Positions 23,378-32,077 of a stretch of 64,000 bases of DNA are shown here, piece after piece. A program made the translations under genes and the position numbers. Source of the stretch: Macrococcoides psychrotolerans (GTDB lineage: Bacteria; Bacillota; Bacilli; Staphylococcales; Staphylococcaceae); assembly GCF_038095555.1 (NCBI RefSeq), contig NZ_CP124591.1, positions 1,488,001 through 1,552,000 of the forward strand, read 5' to 3'. The stretch's first letter is position 1. Each line of letters starts with the position of its first letter. Under the pieces are notes generated by a model. It had not been told where the DNA came from and ran no database searches. It saw only the letters and a program-made list of their open reading frames with translations.

Positions 23378-25677
23378 TTATTTTGTTTTACGTTTGATCA
23401 AGAATAAACCAAGAATCATCATTAATAGTGATAAAAACTCTTTTTTATAATCTTGATTTTCACCTGTTAAAGGTAGCGCTTTAGTCTCATTATCCTTAGC
23501 AACAGAATCTGTATTGATAATAAGGTCTTTCTTTTGTCCAGTAATGCTCACACCCAGAGCAGGTTCAGGATTAAATACAAGAAACTTCTGATCAACAGAC
23601 GGTTTTACTTGCTCTGCCGTCTCCTCTTTCGGTGTTACAATTTCTTCTGGTACAAGAGGTTCATCAGGTTCGATTACTGATGCTATGTCCTCCTCAGGAA
23701 CAGGAATTTGTGGAATCTGATTATCAGTATCTATATCCTCTTTCGGTGTTAAAACTTTTTCTGGTACAAGAGGTTCATCAGGTTCAATTACTGATGCTGT
23801 GTCCTCTTCAGGAACAGGAATTTGTGGAATCTGATTATCATTTGTCGGTGCTTCCGTTGTCGGTGCTTCCGTTGTTGGTGCTTCGGTTGTCGGCGCTTCG
23901 GTTGTCGGCGCTTCCGTTGTCGGTGCTTCCGTTGTTGGTGCTTCTGTTGTCGGTGCTTCCGTTGTTGGTGCTTCCGTTGTCGGTGCTTCGGTTGTCGGCG
24001 CTTCTGTCGTTGGTACTTCGGTTGTCGGTGCTTCGGTTGTCGGCGCTTCTGTCGTTGGTGCTTCTGTCGTTGGTGCTTCTGTTGTCGGCGCTTCGGTTGT
24101 CGGCGCTTCTGTCGTTGGTGCTTCTGTCGTTGGTGCTTCCGTTGTCGGCGCTTCCGTTGTCGGCGCTTCCGTTGTTGGTACTTCTGTTGTCGGCGCTTCT
24201 GTCGTTGGTGCTTCCGTTGTTGGTTCTTCTGTTGTTGGCGCTTCTGTCGTTGGTGCTTCCGTTGTTGGTTCTTCTGTTGTTGGTGATTCTGTTGTCGGCG
24301 CTTCTGTTGTCGGCGCTTCCGTTATCGGCGCTTCGGTTGTCGGCGCTTCTGTTGTCGGTGCTTCTGTCGTTGGTGCTTCCGTTGTTGGTTCTTCTGTTGT
24401 TGGTTCTTCTGTTGTTGGTTCTAGTTCTTCTTTAATATTTGTAATCTCATGTATAACTTCTTTTTGATTCTTGAAGTCGAGCACAATTTCCTGCGTATCC
24501 CCACTTACGTCTGCTTTATATCCATCTGGAAATACAATCTCTTTAACTGAATATGTGCCACCTTTAATTTCGTTAAACGAGAGTTGTCCGTTGTCATCCG
24601 TCGTACCTTCGGCAACAACCTCCTCTGCTTTGTTCGTAAGCGAGAACTTTGCACCTGCTAAGGGAGTCTTATTGCCTTCTTTATCTACTCCAACTTTGTT
24701 GATCGTCAGCTTACCATTATATTTCGCTAGCTCTCCTTCAATATTTCCTCCGGCGCTAATATTTTTAACAGTGGCATGACTTGCTTCATTTTGTGATACG
24801 TCATTCTTATCGATGTAATCAGTTGTAGCCTCATTTTTGAATTCTGCCAGTGCGCTATCAACAATCTTTGTATTGTAATATACCATCAGCTGCGTGTAAT
24901 TCGGCTGATTGAAGCGAATATTGAAGCTATCTTTATTGATATACACTTCTCCGTATTGAGCCTCAAATTCTGCTTTTGTCAAAGAGATAGTTGACTGACC
25001 CTTCGTGGTTACTGTGAACTGAAACGAATCTACATCATATGCCTGACCTTCGCCTAACTTATCTGATATCATGGCGGGATCCCCTTGACGGAAATAATCC
25101 TGCTTATTGTTGAAGCGAATCGCCCAGCTCACTTGATTAGGAGCATCGGGTAGGATCTGGCCGCCTTTATAGAAAGTTTCGTTGGATACGCCTGCTTCTC
25201 CATATACTGGATTGTCAACTGTGATTGACTTTGTAATTGCAGTGTTACCAAAGTTTAAGTTCTTTTGTTTCGTGCCTTGCTCATCATCATTAAATTCAGC
25301 CGTGAAATAGACCTGACCTTTAATGTTTGTGAGATCCTTTACGTTTTCATTGAATTTGCATGTAATATTGTTTGTAGTGACATTACAATTTCCTAGAACT
25401 TTACCATCAGCGTTTGAAAGGTTCATACTCGTTTCAAATCCTTTCAGTTCATCCGGCAACTGAACAAGCATCACATCTCCTTGTTCAATCGTTCTACCTG
25501 ACGCATCAAAATCCACTGTAATTTTAACATGATCTCGATTTGTGTATGTAGTTTTGTCGTTTTCTATCTTGATATCTTTTATTATATTTTGAGTTAAATC
25601 TTGAGCTAATGTTACATTTGGAGTTGCCAAAGATATAATCATGGACAATACAACAAAAATAAACAATATTTTTTCAT
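23378..25677 (-). CDS. LPXTG-anchored surface adhesin with TTEAP repeats; start codon out of frame
   Basis: A wall-anchored protein of about 765 aa. Order: signal peptide; an SdrG/MSCRAMM-like adhesion region (about 30-310); one Cna-B/SpaA-type collagen-like module (about 315-410, KLTINKVGVDKEG ... GTYSVKEI ... PDGYKAD); about 38 TTEAP/TTEEP pentapeptides (DNA about 23851-24424); two 37-residue repeats containing QIPQIPVPEED; then LPLTG, a hydrophobic span and RKTK, the sortase A signal. The ATG at 25677 with GGGGAAG upstream encodes MKK followed by a six-A tract. The adhesin frame is entered only if that tract had seven As, giving MKKILFIFVVLSMIIS, a normal signal peptide. As written the frame starts only at a TTG (25666) with no well-placed ribosome-binding site. 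Phase variation, pseudogene or sequencing error are possible. Confidence 0.85.
23851..24424 (-). repeat. 15-bp coding repeats (TTEAP stalk)
   Basis: About 38 tandem 15-bp units encoding TTEAP with variants TTEEP, ITEAP, TTESP and TTEVP. They form the extended wall-spanning stalk of the adhesin. Near-identical units make copy number prone to change by slippage. Confidence 0.92.
25669..25674 (-). other. Poly-A tract (six) that sets the adhesin reading frame
   Basis: Minus strand ATG followed by A6 then TATTG. With A7 the ATG joins the open adhesin frame through a typical signal peptide; with A6 it stops after 12 codons. It is a candidate slipped-strand phase switch. Confidence 0.55.
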
Positions 25678-26252
25678 TTTAAATCTTCCCCTACTCATTT
25701 TTTTGAACACTATTTGAATTATACAAAAAAATAAATAAAAACAAGAAAAAATTCACAAAATATAGAAATATACTTTACCTATTTTTAATCATTACAAAAA
25801 GGAAGTTATTATATAATAAAACTTCAAACTCTTTAAAATCTAATAAAACTCTTTAATAAGGGTTTATAATAGGTTTTTTACATATATTTTTGTTATATTC
25901 ACATAATAAAAATATATGTAATTATACCCTAAATTTCTTTCTATTTTGTGACATAAATCACTGTATTTTGTAAATTTTTATAATGAAATGAGAGCATATT
26001 TCCTTTTTTATTCTCCAATATACATTGTAAAAATAGAATAATTACACTTATAACACATTTCTTCTATATAGCAGCCGAAGTCATGAATAATTGACCAAAC
26101 TCAAAACGTCTTACAGATTCCTGTAAGACGTAGTTTATTAGTATTGTTATAAAACAAAGATATGGCGCGCAGCGTCTACGACCTACTAAAAAAAGCGGAA
26201 TAATTTCCTGTAGTAGCCCACACTCTCCAACATGCTTCAATTCCTATTGCAC
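25678..26252. other. AT-rich 600-bp intergenic region upstream of the adhesin
   Basis: No gene is convincing here. The left part is a strongly AT-rich promoter-type region. The right part holds a hairpin, CGTCTTACAG / CTGTAAGACG at 26107-26130, which looks like a terminator or the footprint of a lost gene. Confidence 0.4.
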
Positions 26253-26283
26253 AAAAAAAGCAATCCACTCAGGATTGCTTTTA
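26253..26283 (-). terminator. Terminator of the thermonuclease gene
   Basis: Minus-strand stem AAAGCAATCCT / GGATTGCTTT followed by U residues, overlapping the nuclease stop codon. Confidence 0.82.
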
Positions 26284-27078
26284 GTTATTCTTCATCCATG
26301 GCTGGTATGCTACGTTTGATGCTTCACAAGCGAGCTTGTCATTATCACGATCATGTTTCTTGTTATAAGAGATATGATGAATTGTCACGCCATATGGATA
26401 GTATTTTTTCATTGCCGTACAATTTTTAAATGTCTTCGGTGCACCTTTACGGTATTTTGAAGTTGGATAGCCAGCTTTTGTTGCAGGCTGTTTCGCAACT
26501 GGTTTTGCAGCTGGCTTAGCTGCTGGTTTTGGTGCTTGTTTAACGACGGGCTTCTTCGGATTATAGATAAATCCTTCACCACGTGTATTCACATACCCAG
26601 GAATCGACCAGATACGAAGTTTCTTAGCCTTCGCAACCGACTCGGTTTTCTTAAGTGCATTTAGATAATACTTCTGAGAATAGACGTAGCCTATACGTGC
26701 ATATCCTGAACGTACCATTTCATCATTGACTAAACGATTGTTGGCATATAGATATACAAGATGACGGCCATAACGGTCTGTCTTTTGATTGTTATCATAC
26801 TGCATCGAAAGATTCGCATAACGTAAGTAGCTATCCAAATATTTCCCCGCTTCTACCGCATATGGCTGAACAGGTTTCTTTGGATCCTTCGATTCAGGTG
26901 TATCAATAAGCAACAAACGAAGTGTGATTGCTTTGTTACCTTGCTTAACGCGTACAGTATCACCATCAACTACTGATACAAACTTCACCGGAATTTTCTT
27001 TGAAATGGCGTGTGATTGAGTAGCTGGGTAAAAAGAAAACAATAATAATAAAATAGTAAAGATTTTAATACGCTTCAT
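26281..27078 (-). CDS. nuc: Secreted thermonuclease with Excalibur domain
   Basis: A 265-aa secreted Ca2+-dependent nuclease of the SNase family. Residues 1-24 are a signal peptide ending SHA. The OB-fold domain (about 28-160) has catalytic-site motifs SVVDGDTVRV, LRLLLIDTPE and DRYGRHLVYLY. A Pro/Ala/Lys linker (about 180-205) leads to a C-terminal Excalibur domain with the calcium loop DRDNDKLACE. Staphylococcal nucleases lacking Excalibur are shorter. Single gene, ATG 27078 after GGAGG, ended by its own terminator. Confidence 0.9.
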   Translation of the reverse strand: MKRIKIFTILLLLFSFYPATQSHAISKKIPVKFVSVVDGDTVRVKQGNKAITLRLLLIDTPESKDPKKPVQPYAVEAGKYLDSYLRYANLSMQYDNNQKTDRYGRHLVYLYANNRLVNDEMVRSGYARIGYVYSQKYYLNALKKTESVAKAKKLRIWSIPGYVNTRGEGFIYNPKKPVVKQAPKPAAKPAAKPVAKQPATKAGYPTSKYRKGAPKTFKNCTAMKKYYPYGVTIHHISYNKKHDRDNDKLACEASNVAYQPWMKNN

Positions 27079-27202
27079 TTTTTCCTCCAGAATAATTTAT
27101 TTTACTATTATTATAATCAACTTGTACGAAAAAGATAGACTATAATTTAATATTTTTTATTTTTTTGTTAAAATATAGAAAATAGTGTTAGGAGTCTTCA
27201 TA

Positions 27203-27403
27203 ATGGTGATTAAAGTCTTATTCTTATTCAACTTTATAATCATACCTATCGTTTGGGTCGCTGGCAGCTTGATATTTGCAGCGATAGGAAATAGAAGTTT
27301 ATCAGAAGCATATGTCGATGGCCTCGGTGTATGTGCATTTTACTACTTCTTCTTAAGCGTGTTTGTATATATATTCTATATTAGAAAGAAGGTTCCGGAA
27401 TGA
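27203..27403 (+). CDS. Small two-helix membrane protein
   Basis: A 66-aa hydrophobic protein with two membrane segments (about residues 4-28 and 42-60) and a basic C-terminus (IRKKVPE). Start at ATG 27203 after TTAGGAG; a GTG six codons earlier is less likely. Its stop overlaps the next ORF by 4 bp (ATGA), so the two form a coupled pair. I do not recognise it; a role in immunity or transport cannot be read from sequence. Confidence 0.5.
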   Translation: MVIKVLFLFNFIIIPIVWVAGSLIFAAIGNRSLSEAYVDGLGVCAFYYFFLSVFVYIFYIRKKVPE

Positions 27404-27648
27404 TTGAAGAGCAAAAGAAAAATAAAATTGAAATGGTACAAAATATATTCCTAGGGTTATTAGGACTTGGTTTAATAATTAAAATATTTATCCCTGTGTT
27501 TGAATATGTTATGGACATTGCAGCAGTTGGTTTAGTGACTACACTGCTTTATAAAGCAACGCTGGAAAAACATACAGGTAAAGCCTTTTTATATTCATTG
27601 CTGTTACTTTTAATATTTATATTAATATTTACACAACGTATGAATTAA
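27400..27648 (+). CDS. Small membrane protein (82 aa)
   Basis: An 82-aa protein with a short charged N-terminus (MIEEQKKNKIEM) and three hydrophobic segments filling most of the rest. It overlaps the preceding small membrane ORF by 4 bp and is followed by a strong terminator, so the pair is a genuine operon. Function unknown. Confidence 0.5.
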   Translation: MIEEQKKNKIEMVQNIFLGLLGLGLIIKIFIPVFEYVMDIAAVGLVTTLLYKATLEKHTGKAFLYSLLLLLIFILIFTQRMN

Positions 27649-27688
27649 AATAACCATCCCATAAATTATTTATGGGATGGTTATTTTT
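27648..27688 (+). terminator. Terminator of the small membrane-protein pair
   Basis: AATAACCATCCCATAAA / TTTATGGGATGGTTATT followed by TTTT. Confidence 0.9.
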
Positions 27689-27771
27689 CACATATATCCA
27701 CGCAATAATGCCAGACACGATATAGAGTACAATTATACTCTATGCGATTATAATTTTAATTGTCTTATTCG

Positions 27772-28302
27772 TTACTTACCATACCACTCTGCTTCCGATA
27801 TCACTTCATTTATATCGAAGTCGTGTGCATATTCTCGTTCAAACTCACGCTTGATCCATTCAATGACTGATGTATCTTCAGAGATGATATCAATATAGAA
27901 TGGACTGAGTCTAATGAAAGTCTGCTCGTTATACAAATAACTGATAAATGGATGGTTTTCTTTAACTTTCGTATATTTGATATAGTTTACCGCATCTGAT
28001 TGACTCAGATGATTAATATTCGCCATCATCACTACTAGATCATAGTGATTCTGTTCTATCTTATATTCCTGATAATTTGAAATATTCAATACCGTCCATA
28101 ATCTGAAATTACATTTATTGTAGGCACTTGATAAATATAATAAATTAACATCTCCACCAAAGATATGACCCACTAATCTTCGATATTTAAAATACGTTAA
28201 ACGCGATTCGTAAAACCTCACGCGATGTTGATTCTTAAACTGCATGAATGGCGACAACTGTTTATTTAAAATATCATATCCAGCACTAATAATAGATGAC
28301 AT
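27772..28302 (-). CDS. Hypothetical protein, distant relative of the DUF3885-like gene at 31398
   Basis: A 176-aa soluble protein. Start set at ATG 28302 (MSSIISAGYD) after GGAAGGAG. No known catalytic motif. Its central part (VNLLYLSSAYNKCNFRLWTVL ... NHYDLVVMMANINHLSQSDAV) lines up by eye with the protein at 31398-31898, so the two may be paralogs. Acidic C-terminus EWYGK. Nothing nearby indicates a function. Confidence 0.5.
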   Translation of the reverse strand: MSSIISAGYDILNKQLSPFMQFKNQHRVRFYESRLTYFKYRRLVGHIFGGDVNLLYLSSAYNKCNFRLWTVLNISNYQEYKIEQNHYDLVVMMANINHLSQSDAVNYIKYTKVKENHPFISYLYNEQTFIRLSPFYIDIISEDTSVIEWIKREFEREYAHDFDINEVISEAEWYGK

Positions 28303-28400
28303 GGTGTCACTCCTTCCACTATAATCCATATTTTAATAATATATATAATTTTCAACTTTAGCAAAGTATGTTATAATAAATATACAAAAAAATAGCTCGT

Positions 28401-28502
28401 ATCTTATTTAGAGTAGGTGGAGGGACTTGGCCCTATGAAACCTCAGCAGCAGGCTTATGCACTGTGCTAATTCCAACAAGATGTAATCTTGAAAGATAAG
28501 AA
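28401..28502 (+). ncRNA. SAM-I (S-box) riboswitch
   Basis: Conserved S-box blocks are in order: P1 CTTAT, GAGTAGGTGGAGGGAC, TGGCCCTATGAAACCTCAGCAGC, then GTGCTAATTCCAACAAG and closing GATAAG (P1 arms 28403-28407 and 28496-28500). It is followed by a terminator whose first arm can instead pair with AAGAAG near 28498 as an antiterminator. Its downstream gene is a 73-aa ORF rather than a methionine gene. Confidence 0.95.
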
Positions 28503-28512
28503 GTTCTTAACA

Positions 28513-28548
28513 AAGCTCTTCTTACTTTAAGATGAGCTTATTTTTATT
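28513..28548 (+). terminator. Riboswitch terminator
   Basis: AAGCTC / GAGCTT with inner TCTT/AAGA pairs, followed by ATTTTTATT. It lies between the SAM aptamer and the small ORF, giving OFF control when SAM binds. Confidence 0.85.
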
Positions 28549-28575
28549 GTAATCATTTTATAAGGAGTGTTTTGT

Positions 28576-28797
28576 ATGAGAACAAGAGCAGATGTATTAG
28601 CAGAATTGTATGAGGTAAGAAAGAGAAAGCCGAATTCCTATGCTTCTAATATGCATAAGGTCGGCAAGATCAATGAGCTGGAACGTGAACTTAGAGAAAT
28701 CGAAACAGAGCACCAGCTTCCTTCCGTCAGTAAAGAACGAGAGAAGAAAATAGAGTTTGTCGTAGAGGGCCTGAAGATTACGATAGAGCATATATAG
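28576..28797 (+). CDS. Small helical protein under a SAM riboswitch
   Basis: A 73-aa, highly charged, predicted mostly helical protein (MRTRADVLAELYEVRKRKPN ... INELERELREIETEHQ) ending in a short beta-like tail (IEFVVEGLKITIEHI). ATG 28576 follows ATAAGGAG. It is the only gene downstream of the SAM-I riboswitch and is closed by its own terminator, so its expression should rise when S-adenosylmethionine is low. No family recognised; a regulatory or adaptor role in sulfur or methyl metabolism is conjecture. Confidence 0.6.
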   Translation: MRTRADVLAELYEVRKRKPNSYASNMHKVGKINELERELREIETEHQLPSVSKEREKKIEFVVEGLKITIEHI

Positions 28798-28798
28798 A

Positions 28799-28840
28799 AA
28801 AAGGAAATCTCAGTGATTGATCATCACTGAGATTTCCTTC
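28799..28840. terminator. Bidirectional terminator
   Basis: AAGGAAATCTCAGTGAT / ATCACTGAGATTTCCTT with T-rich flank. It ends the riboswitch gene and probably the converging alcohol dehydrogenase gene. Confidence 0.87.
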
Positions 28841-28863
28841 TATATTTAAACGCTTGCTATCAT

Positions 28864-30015
28864 CTATTCAGGCTTAAGTATAACTTTGATATTGTTGTCT
28901 TTCTTCTTATCGAATACTTTATAAGCTTCATCAGCTTTTTCTAGTGGGAAAGTATGGGTGATGATCTCTGTAGGATCAAATACTTCGTCTTTAATCATCT
29001 GATAGAGTTTAGGCATTAAGTGAATTACAGGTGCTTGTCCACTTGTCACCCTAACGTTACGGTTAAAGATCAGATCAAGCGGGAAATTATCTGCAGGAGT
29101 ACCGTAGATTCCCGTAAGCTGGATTGTACCAAATTTTCTTACAGATTCAGCAGCTGTAATGATCGGGCTAATTGTGCCACGTTGCTGAGAACGTCTTGAT
29201 AACTTCGGTTCTGGACTTGATTGTTGCCCGTCCATACCTACACAGTCAATGACAACATCTGCGCCACCTTGTGTCTTTTCTTTAAGCAACTTTCCAATTT
29301 CTTTCTCTTCATCAAAGTTATACACTTCAGCACCGTTATACTTTTTCGCATGATCAAGACGGTGTTGTACATTATCGATTGCAATAACTCTTTCAGCACC
29401 TTTTAATTTTGCGAACTTCTGTGCCATTAATCCAATAGGACCACAACCTAACACAATTACAGTGTCTCCTGGTTTAACGCCTGCATGTTCTACACTCCAG
29501 TATGCAGTAGGTGCAACGTCTGATAAGAATAATACCTGCTCATCCTTTAAGTTATTATCTGGCACCTTAAATGAAGAGAAGTCAGCATGTGGTACTCTTA
29601 AATACTCTGCCTGTCCACCCCAATGATTGCCATGAAGGTTACCGAAACCAAATAATCCGCCGTTATCTAACTTCCAGTTAGCAGGCGTCTCATTAGAATT
29701 ATCACATTGAGATTCCATGTCATGCTGACAGTAGAAACATTCACCACAGCCAATATTAAAAGGAATAACGACACGATCACCCTTCTTCAGGTTCTTTACA
29801 TCCTTACCTACTTCTTCGACAATCCCCATAGGTTCATGTCCGATAACAAAACCAGGTTCCATGAATAAGTCACCTTGGTGATATAAATGTAAATCTGATC
29901 CACAAATACCTGAAGCTGTTATCTTAATAATCGCATCAGTGGATTCGATAATCTTAGCATCTTCGACTTCTTTCGTTACCATCTTCTTGTGTCCTTGATA
30001 AGTTACTGCTTTCAT
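28864..30015 (-). CDS. Zinc-dependent alcohol dehydrogenase (formaldehyde dehydrogenase-like)
   Basis: A 383-aa member of the medium-chain dehydrogenase superfamily. The catalytic zinc region has GICGSDLHLYH and GHEPMGIVEEVG; the structural zinc loop is CGECFYCQHDMESQC; the NAD-binding motif is VLGCGPIGL. The long insert after GMDGQQ resembles glutathione-independent formaldehyde dehydrogenases. Start set at ATG 30015 (MKAVTYQGHK) after GATGGGGG; an upstream in-frame ATG would add an unconserved 36-residue leader. Single gene; substrate not determinable. Confidence 0.85.
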   Translation of the reverse strand: MKAVTYQGHKKMVTKEVEDAKIIESTDAIIKITASGICGSDLHLYHQGDLFMEPGFVIGHEPMGIVEEVGKDVKNLKKGDRVVIPFNIGCGECFYCQHDMESQCDNSNETPANWKLDNGGLFGFGNLHGNHWGGQAEYLRVPHADFSSFKVPDNNLKDEQVLFLSDVAPTAYWSVEHAGVKPGDTVIVLGCGPIGLMAQKFAKLKGAERVIAIDNVQHRLDHAKKYNGAEVYNFDEEKEIGKLLKEKTQGGADVVIDCVGMDGQQSSPEPKLSRRSQQRGTISPIITAAESVRKFGTIQLTGIYGTPADNFPLDLIFNRNVRVTSGQAPVIHLMPKLYQMIKDEVFDPTEIITHTFPLEKADEAYKVFDKKKDNNIKVILKPE

Positions 30016-30194
30016 ATATAGAAACCCCCATCTAGTACAAATTTTGAATCTGTTACTATATACCTCTTTTACATATTTCAAAACATGTATTTTATGAAAG
30101 TGTATGCCTAAGCAAGCATACAATAGAAGAGAGACGGTGGCGGAGTAAGTAAGAAAATTTAAAAGTAAGGATTACTGTTACTATCATAATATCT

Positions 30195-30371
30195 TTATTT
30201 CTTTAAATTCCTAGCATCATTAAAATCCGCTCCACCAAAGGCCGCTTTTTCATAAGTTTCGTCTTCTCTCCCCTTTAGACCCGGTGCATCAAAATCAGTA
30301 TTACCCGTGCGGCCAGCAGGATTATGTTCACCATGGTGCTTTGGTGGCCAGTTATTATTTCTCTCGGTCAT
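30195..30371 (-). CDS. Small hydrophilic protein (58 aa)
   Basis: A short ORF starting at ATG 30371 with AAAGGAG upstream and ending TAA 30195. The product (MTERNNNWPPKHHGEHNPAG ...) is strongly hydrophilic, rich in Asn, Gly, His and Asp, with little hydrophobic core, and could be disordered or a stress protein. I do not know a family. Support comes from the ribosome-binding site and clean coding composition. The 300-bp gap upstream of its start contains the DUF2975 promoter palindrome. Confidence 0.5.
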   Translation of the reverse strand: MTERNNNWPPKHHGEHNPAGRTGNTDFDAPGLKGREDETYEKAAFGGADFNDARNLKK

Positions 30372-30594
30372 AATATTTTCTCCTTTGCATTTAAAATTTA
30401 AATTTCATATATTGTATTGAAAGTAAAAATTAAAACACAAATTGTAACTATCCTATATTTATTACATTAAAATAAATTTCATATTATACGATAATTTTCA
30501 ATCTACAACAATGATTTATCAGCCATTTGTACAGTCCACCTAAATAGATAGTCCCATAAAAATATTCCCGCTTTCGATATCACATATATAATTT

Positions 30595-30632
30595 TTTATC
30601 GAAAAACAATAAATTTATTGTTTTTCGATAAA
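30595..30632. promoter_or_regulatory. 38-bp perfect palindrome before the DUF2975/YozG pair
   Basis: TTTATCGAAAAACAATAAA and its exact reverse complement are joined at the centre. A TATAAT (30633-30638) follows directly, and a half-site (TTGATAAACGATAAA) lies over the ribosome-binding region. The position suggests an autoregulatory operator, possibly for the YozG-like HTH encoded downstream. Confidence 0.55.
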
Positions 30633-30677
30633 TATAATGTTATATTTTTATTGATAAACGATAAAGGAGAGATTTTA

Positions 30678-31157
30678 ATGAATAAAAGTATCACATCTTT
30701 AAAGTTCACAAAGTACTTTGTAATTTTAGCATTTATTGTCACACTACTTACTTCTATAGTGACGATTTCAGAATTCTTCTCAAATTCAATTAGTAATGAT
30801 CTATGGCATTTTTCAAATCGAGGTTTATATTACTTTGGAATCTATATTATTCAATGCATAATTTTATTAATGATTTTAATATTCACTTTTCAACTTATGC
30901 AAAAAGTGGATATTGCAGATTATTTTAATACAATCAATCATGATAAATTAATGCTCATTGCGATATTAACGATTGGCTATGGAGGTCTTAACTTAGCTAA
31001 GAAATATCTTAATGCATCTGTAGAATATTCAACATTATTAAATACTACAGTAGAAACAAATCTGTTATTATTTATTTTAGGTATAGTAATTCTTTCTTCA
31101 CTATTTATATACGAAGAATCAAAAAAAATTAAAGAAGAAAACGACTTAACAATATAG
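30678..31157 (+). CDS. DUF2975 family membrane protein
   Basis: A 159-aa membrane protein with four hydrophobic segments, matching DUF2975 (an integral membrane partner usually encoded next to a YozG-like HTH regulator). Start ATG 30678 after AAAGGAG; upstream in-frame codons lack a ribosome-binding site. It is followed by the HTH gene 9 bp later, forming the typical pair. Function in the family is unknown; a signal-sensing or membrane-tethering role is conjecture. Confidence 0.75.
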   Translation: MNKSITSLKFTKYFVILAFIVTLLTSIVTISEFFSNSISNDLWHFSNRGLYYFGIYIIQCIILLMILIFTFQLMQKVDIADYFNTINHDKLMLIAILTIGYGGLNLAKKYLNASVEYSTLLNTTVETNLLLFILGIVILSSLFIYEESKKIKEENDLTI

Positions 31158-31166
31158 GTGTATACT

Positions 31167-31379
31167 ATGATCAAAATAAAGTTAGATGAAGTATTAAAAG
31201 AGCGAGGTGTTTCTTTAACTGAATTATCAAAGGCGGTTGATGTTACAATCGCAAATCTATCCATATTAAAGACTGGAAAAGCAAAGGCAGTTCGTTTTAG
31301 CACTTTAGAAGCAATATGCGACTATCTTGATTGTCAGCCTGGTGATATTATTGTCAATGAAAAGAAGGTATCTGAGTAA
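31167..31379 (+). CDS. YozG-like XRE/Cro-CI HTH regulator
   Basis: A 70-aa regulator consisting almost only of an XRE helix-turn-helix (residues 4-62): LKERGVSLTELSKAVDVTIANLSILKTGKAKAVRFSTLEAICDYLDCQPGDI. It is the standard partner of DUF2975. Start set at ATG 31167 with ATAGGTG upstream; an in-frame GTG at 31158 is less likely. It is likely to bind the nearby palindrome at 30595-30632. Confidence 0.78.
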   Translation: MIKIKLDEVLKERGVSLTELSKAVDVTIANLSILKTGKAKAVRFSTLEAICDYLDCQPGDIIVNEKKVSE

Positions 31380-31400
31380 TTTTCAGATACCTTCTTTTCA
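31358..31400. terminator. Bidirectional terminator
   Basis: TGAAAAGAAGGTATCTGA / TCAGATACCTTCTTTTCA, overlapping the HTH stop codon and ending both it and the converging DUF3885-like gene. Confidence 0.88.
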
Positions 31401-31898
31401 TTTCTTATATATGACAACGCCCCGATCATCATAGGGGTAGTAAAATATATCTTCATCTAAATTTGTAATTATTGTTAAAACAGATGCTTTTCTAAAGGTT
31501 TGAGATTCATACGCAAAATCTTGATAACAAATATCTTTAACTAATTTTTGTAAATTCAAATCACGTTTGTTAATAATATATGCATATTGATGACAATTAT
31601 CACTTAGTTCATTATGATAGAGACTAAAATTAAATCGTTCAAATTGCTTAAAATACTTTATTAAATTTAAACGATAATACCTATCTTTATATGCAACACA
31701 AAATATTATCTTTATCTGTTCAACATCTTTGAATAAAACATGAAAATAATCCGCCATTTCAAATCTTACCTGTTCAAATACAGCGTGATTGAGTTTATCA
31801 TTATCTATAAAACGACTTTGATTTTTTACGAGTTCAATATGTTCGAAATCTAAATTTTGTTCGATAATATCTCTGGACATAAGTTGATAGTAATCCAT
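31398..31898 (-). CDS. DUF3885-like hypothetical protein
   Basis: A 166-aa soluble protein whose C-terminus, IFYYPYDDRGVVIYKK, matches the YDDRG ending typical of DUF3885 proteins, which are often found as multi-copy immunity-like or toxin-associated proteins. The middle resembles the protein at 27772-28302. ATG 31898, ribosome-binding site GGAGG. No function can be assigned. Confidence 0.55.
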   Translation of the reverse strand: MDYYQLMSRDIIEQNLDFEHIELVKNQSRFIDNDKLNHAVFEQVRFEMADYFHVLFKDVEQIKIIFCVAYKDRYYRLNLIKYFKQFERFNFSLYHNELSDNCHQYAYIINKRDLNLQKLVKDICYQDFAYESQTFRKASVLTIITNLDEDIFYYPYDDRGVVIYKK

Positions 31899-32077
31899 AA
31901 AGCCTCCAATGCCTGTTATGTTATTACATATATATTAATTTGAATCAATTTTAAGTTGGAGATTTCCTATGCGCAAACTAGAGGTTGTCCCGTATAATTC
32001 TGACGAGACATAATATCCTAGAATAAAAGTAAAACTATTATATATACTATATGCATTAGCTAATGAATTAAACTTTT

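Noticed and set aside
23632..24435. Long plus-strand ORFs over the TTEAP region
   Set aside because: They are the antisense of the coding repeat, giving low-complexity Leu/Ser or Arg/Cys strings; the minus-strand adhesin explains them.
25664..25666. TTG 25666 as the authentic adhesin start
   Set aside because: The only purine-rich ribosome-binding site (GGGGAAG) is about 20 nt upstream and correctly spaced for the ATG at 25677 instead; starting at TTG removes the basic signal-peptide end.
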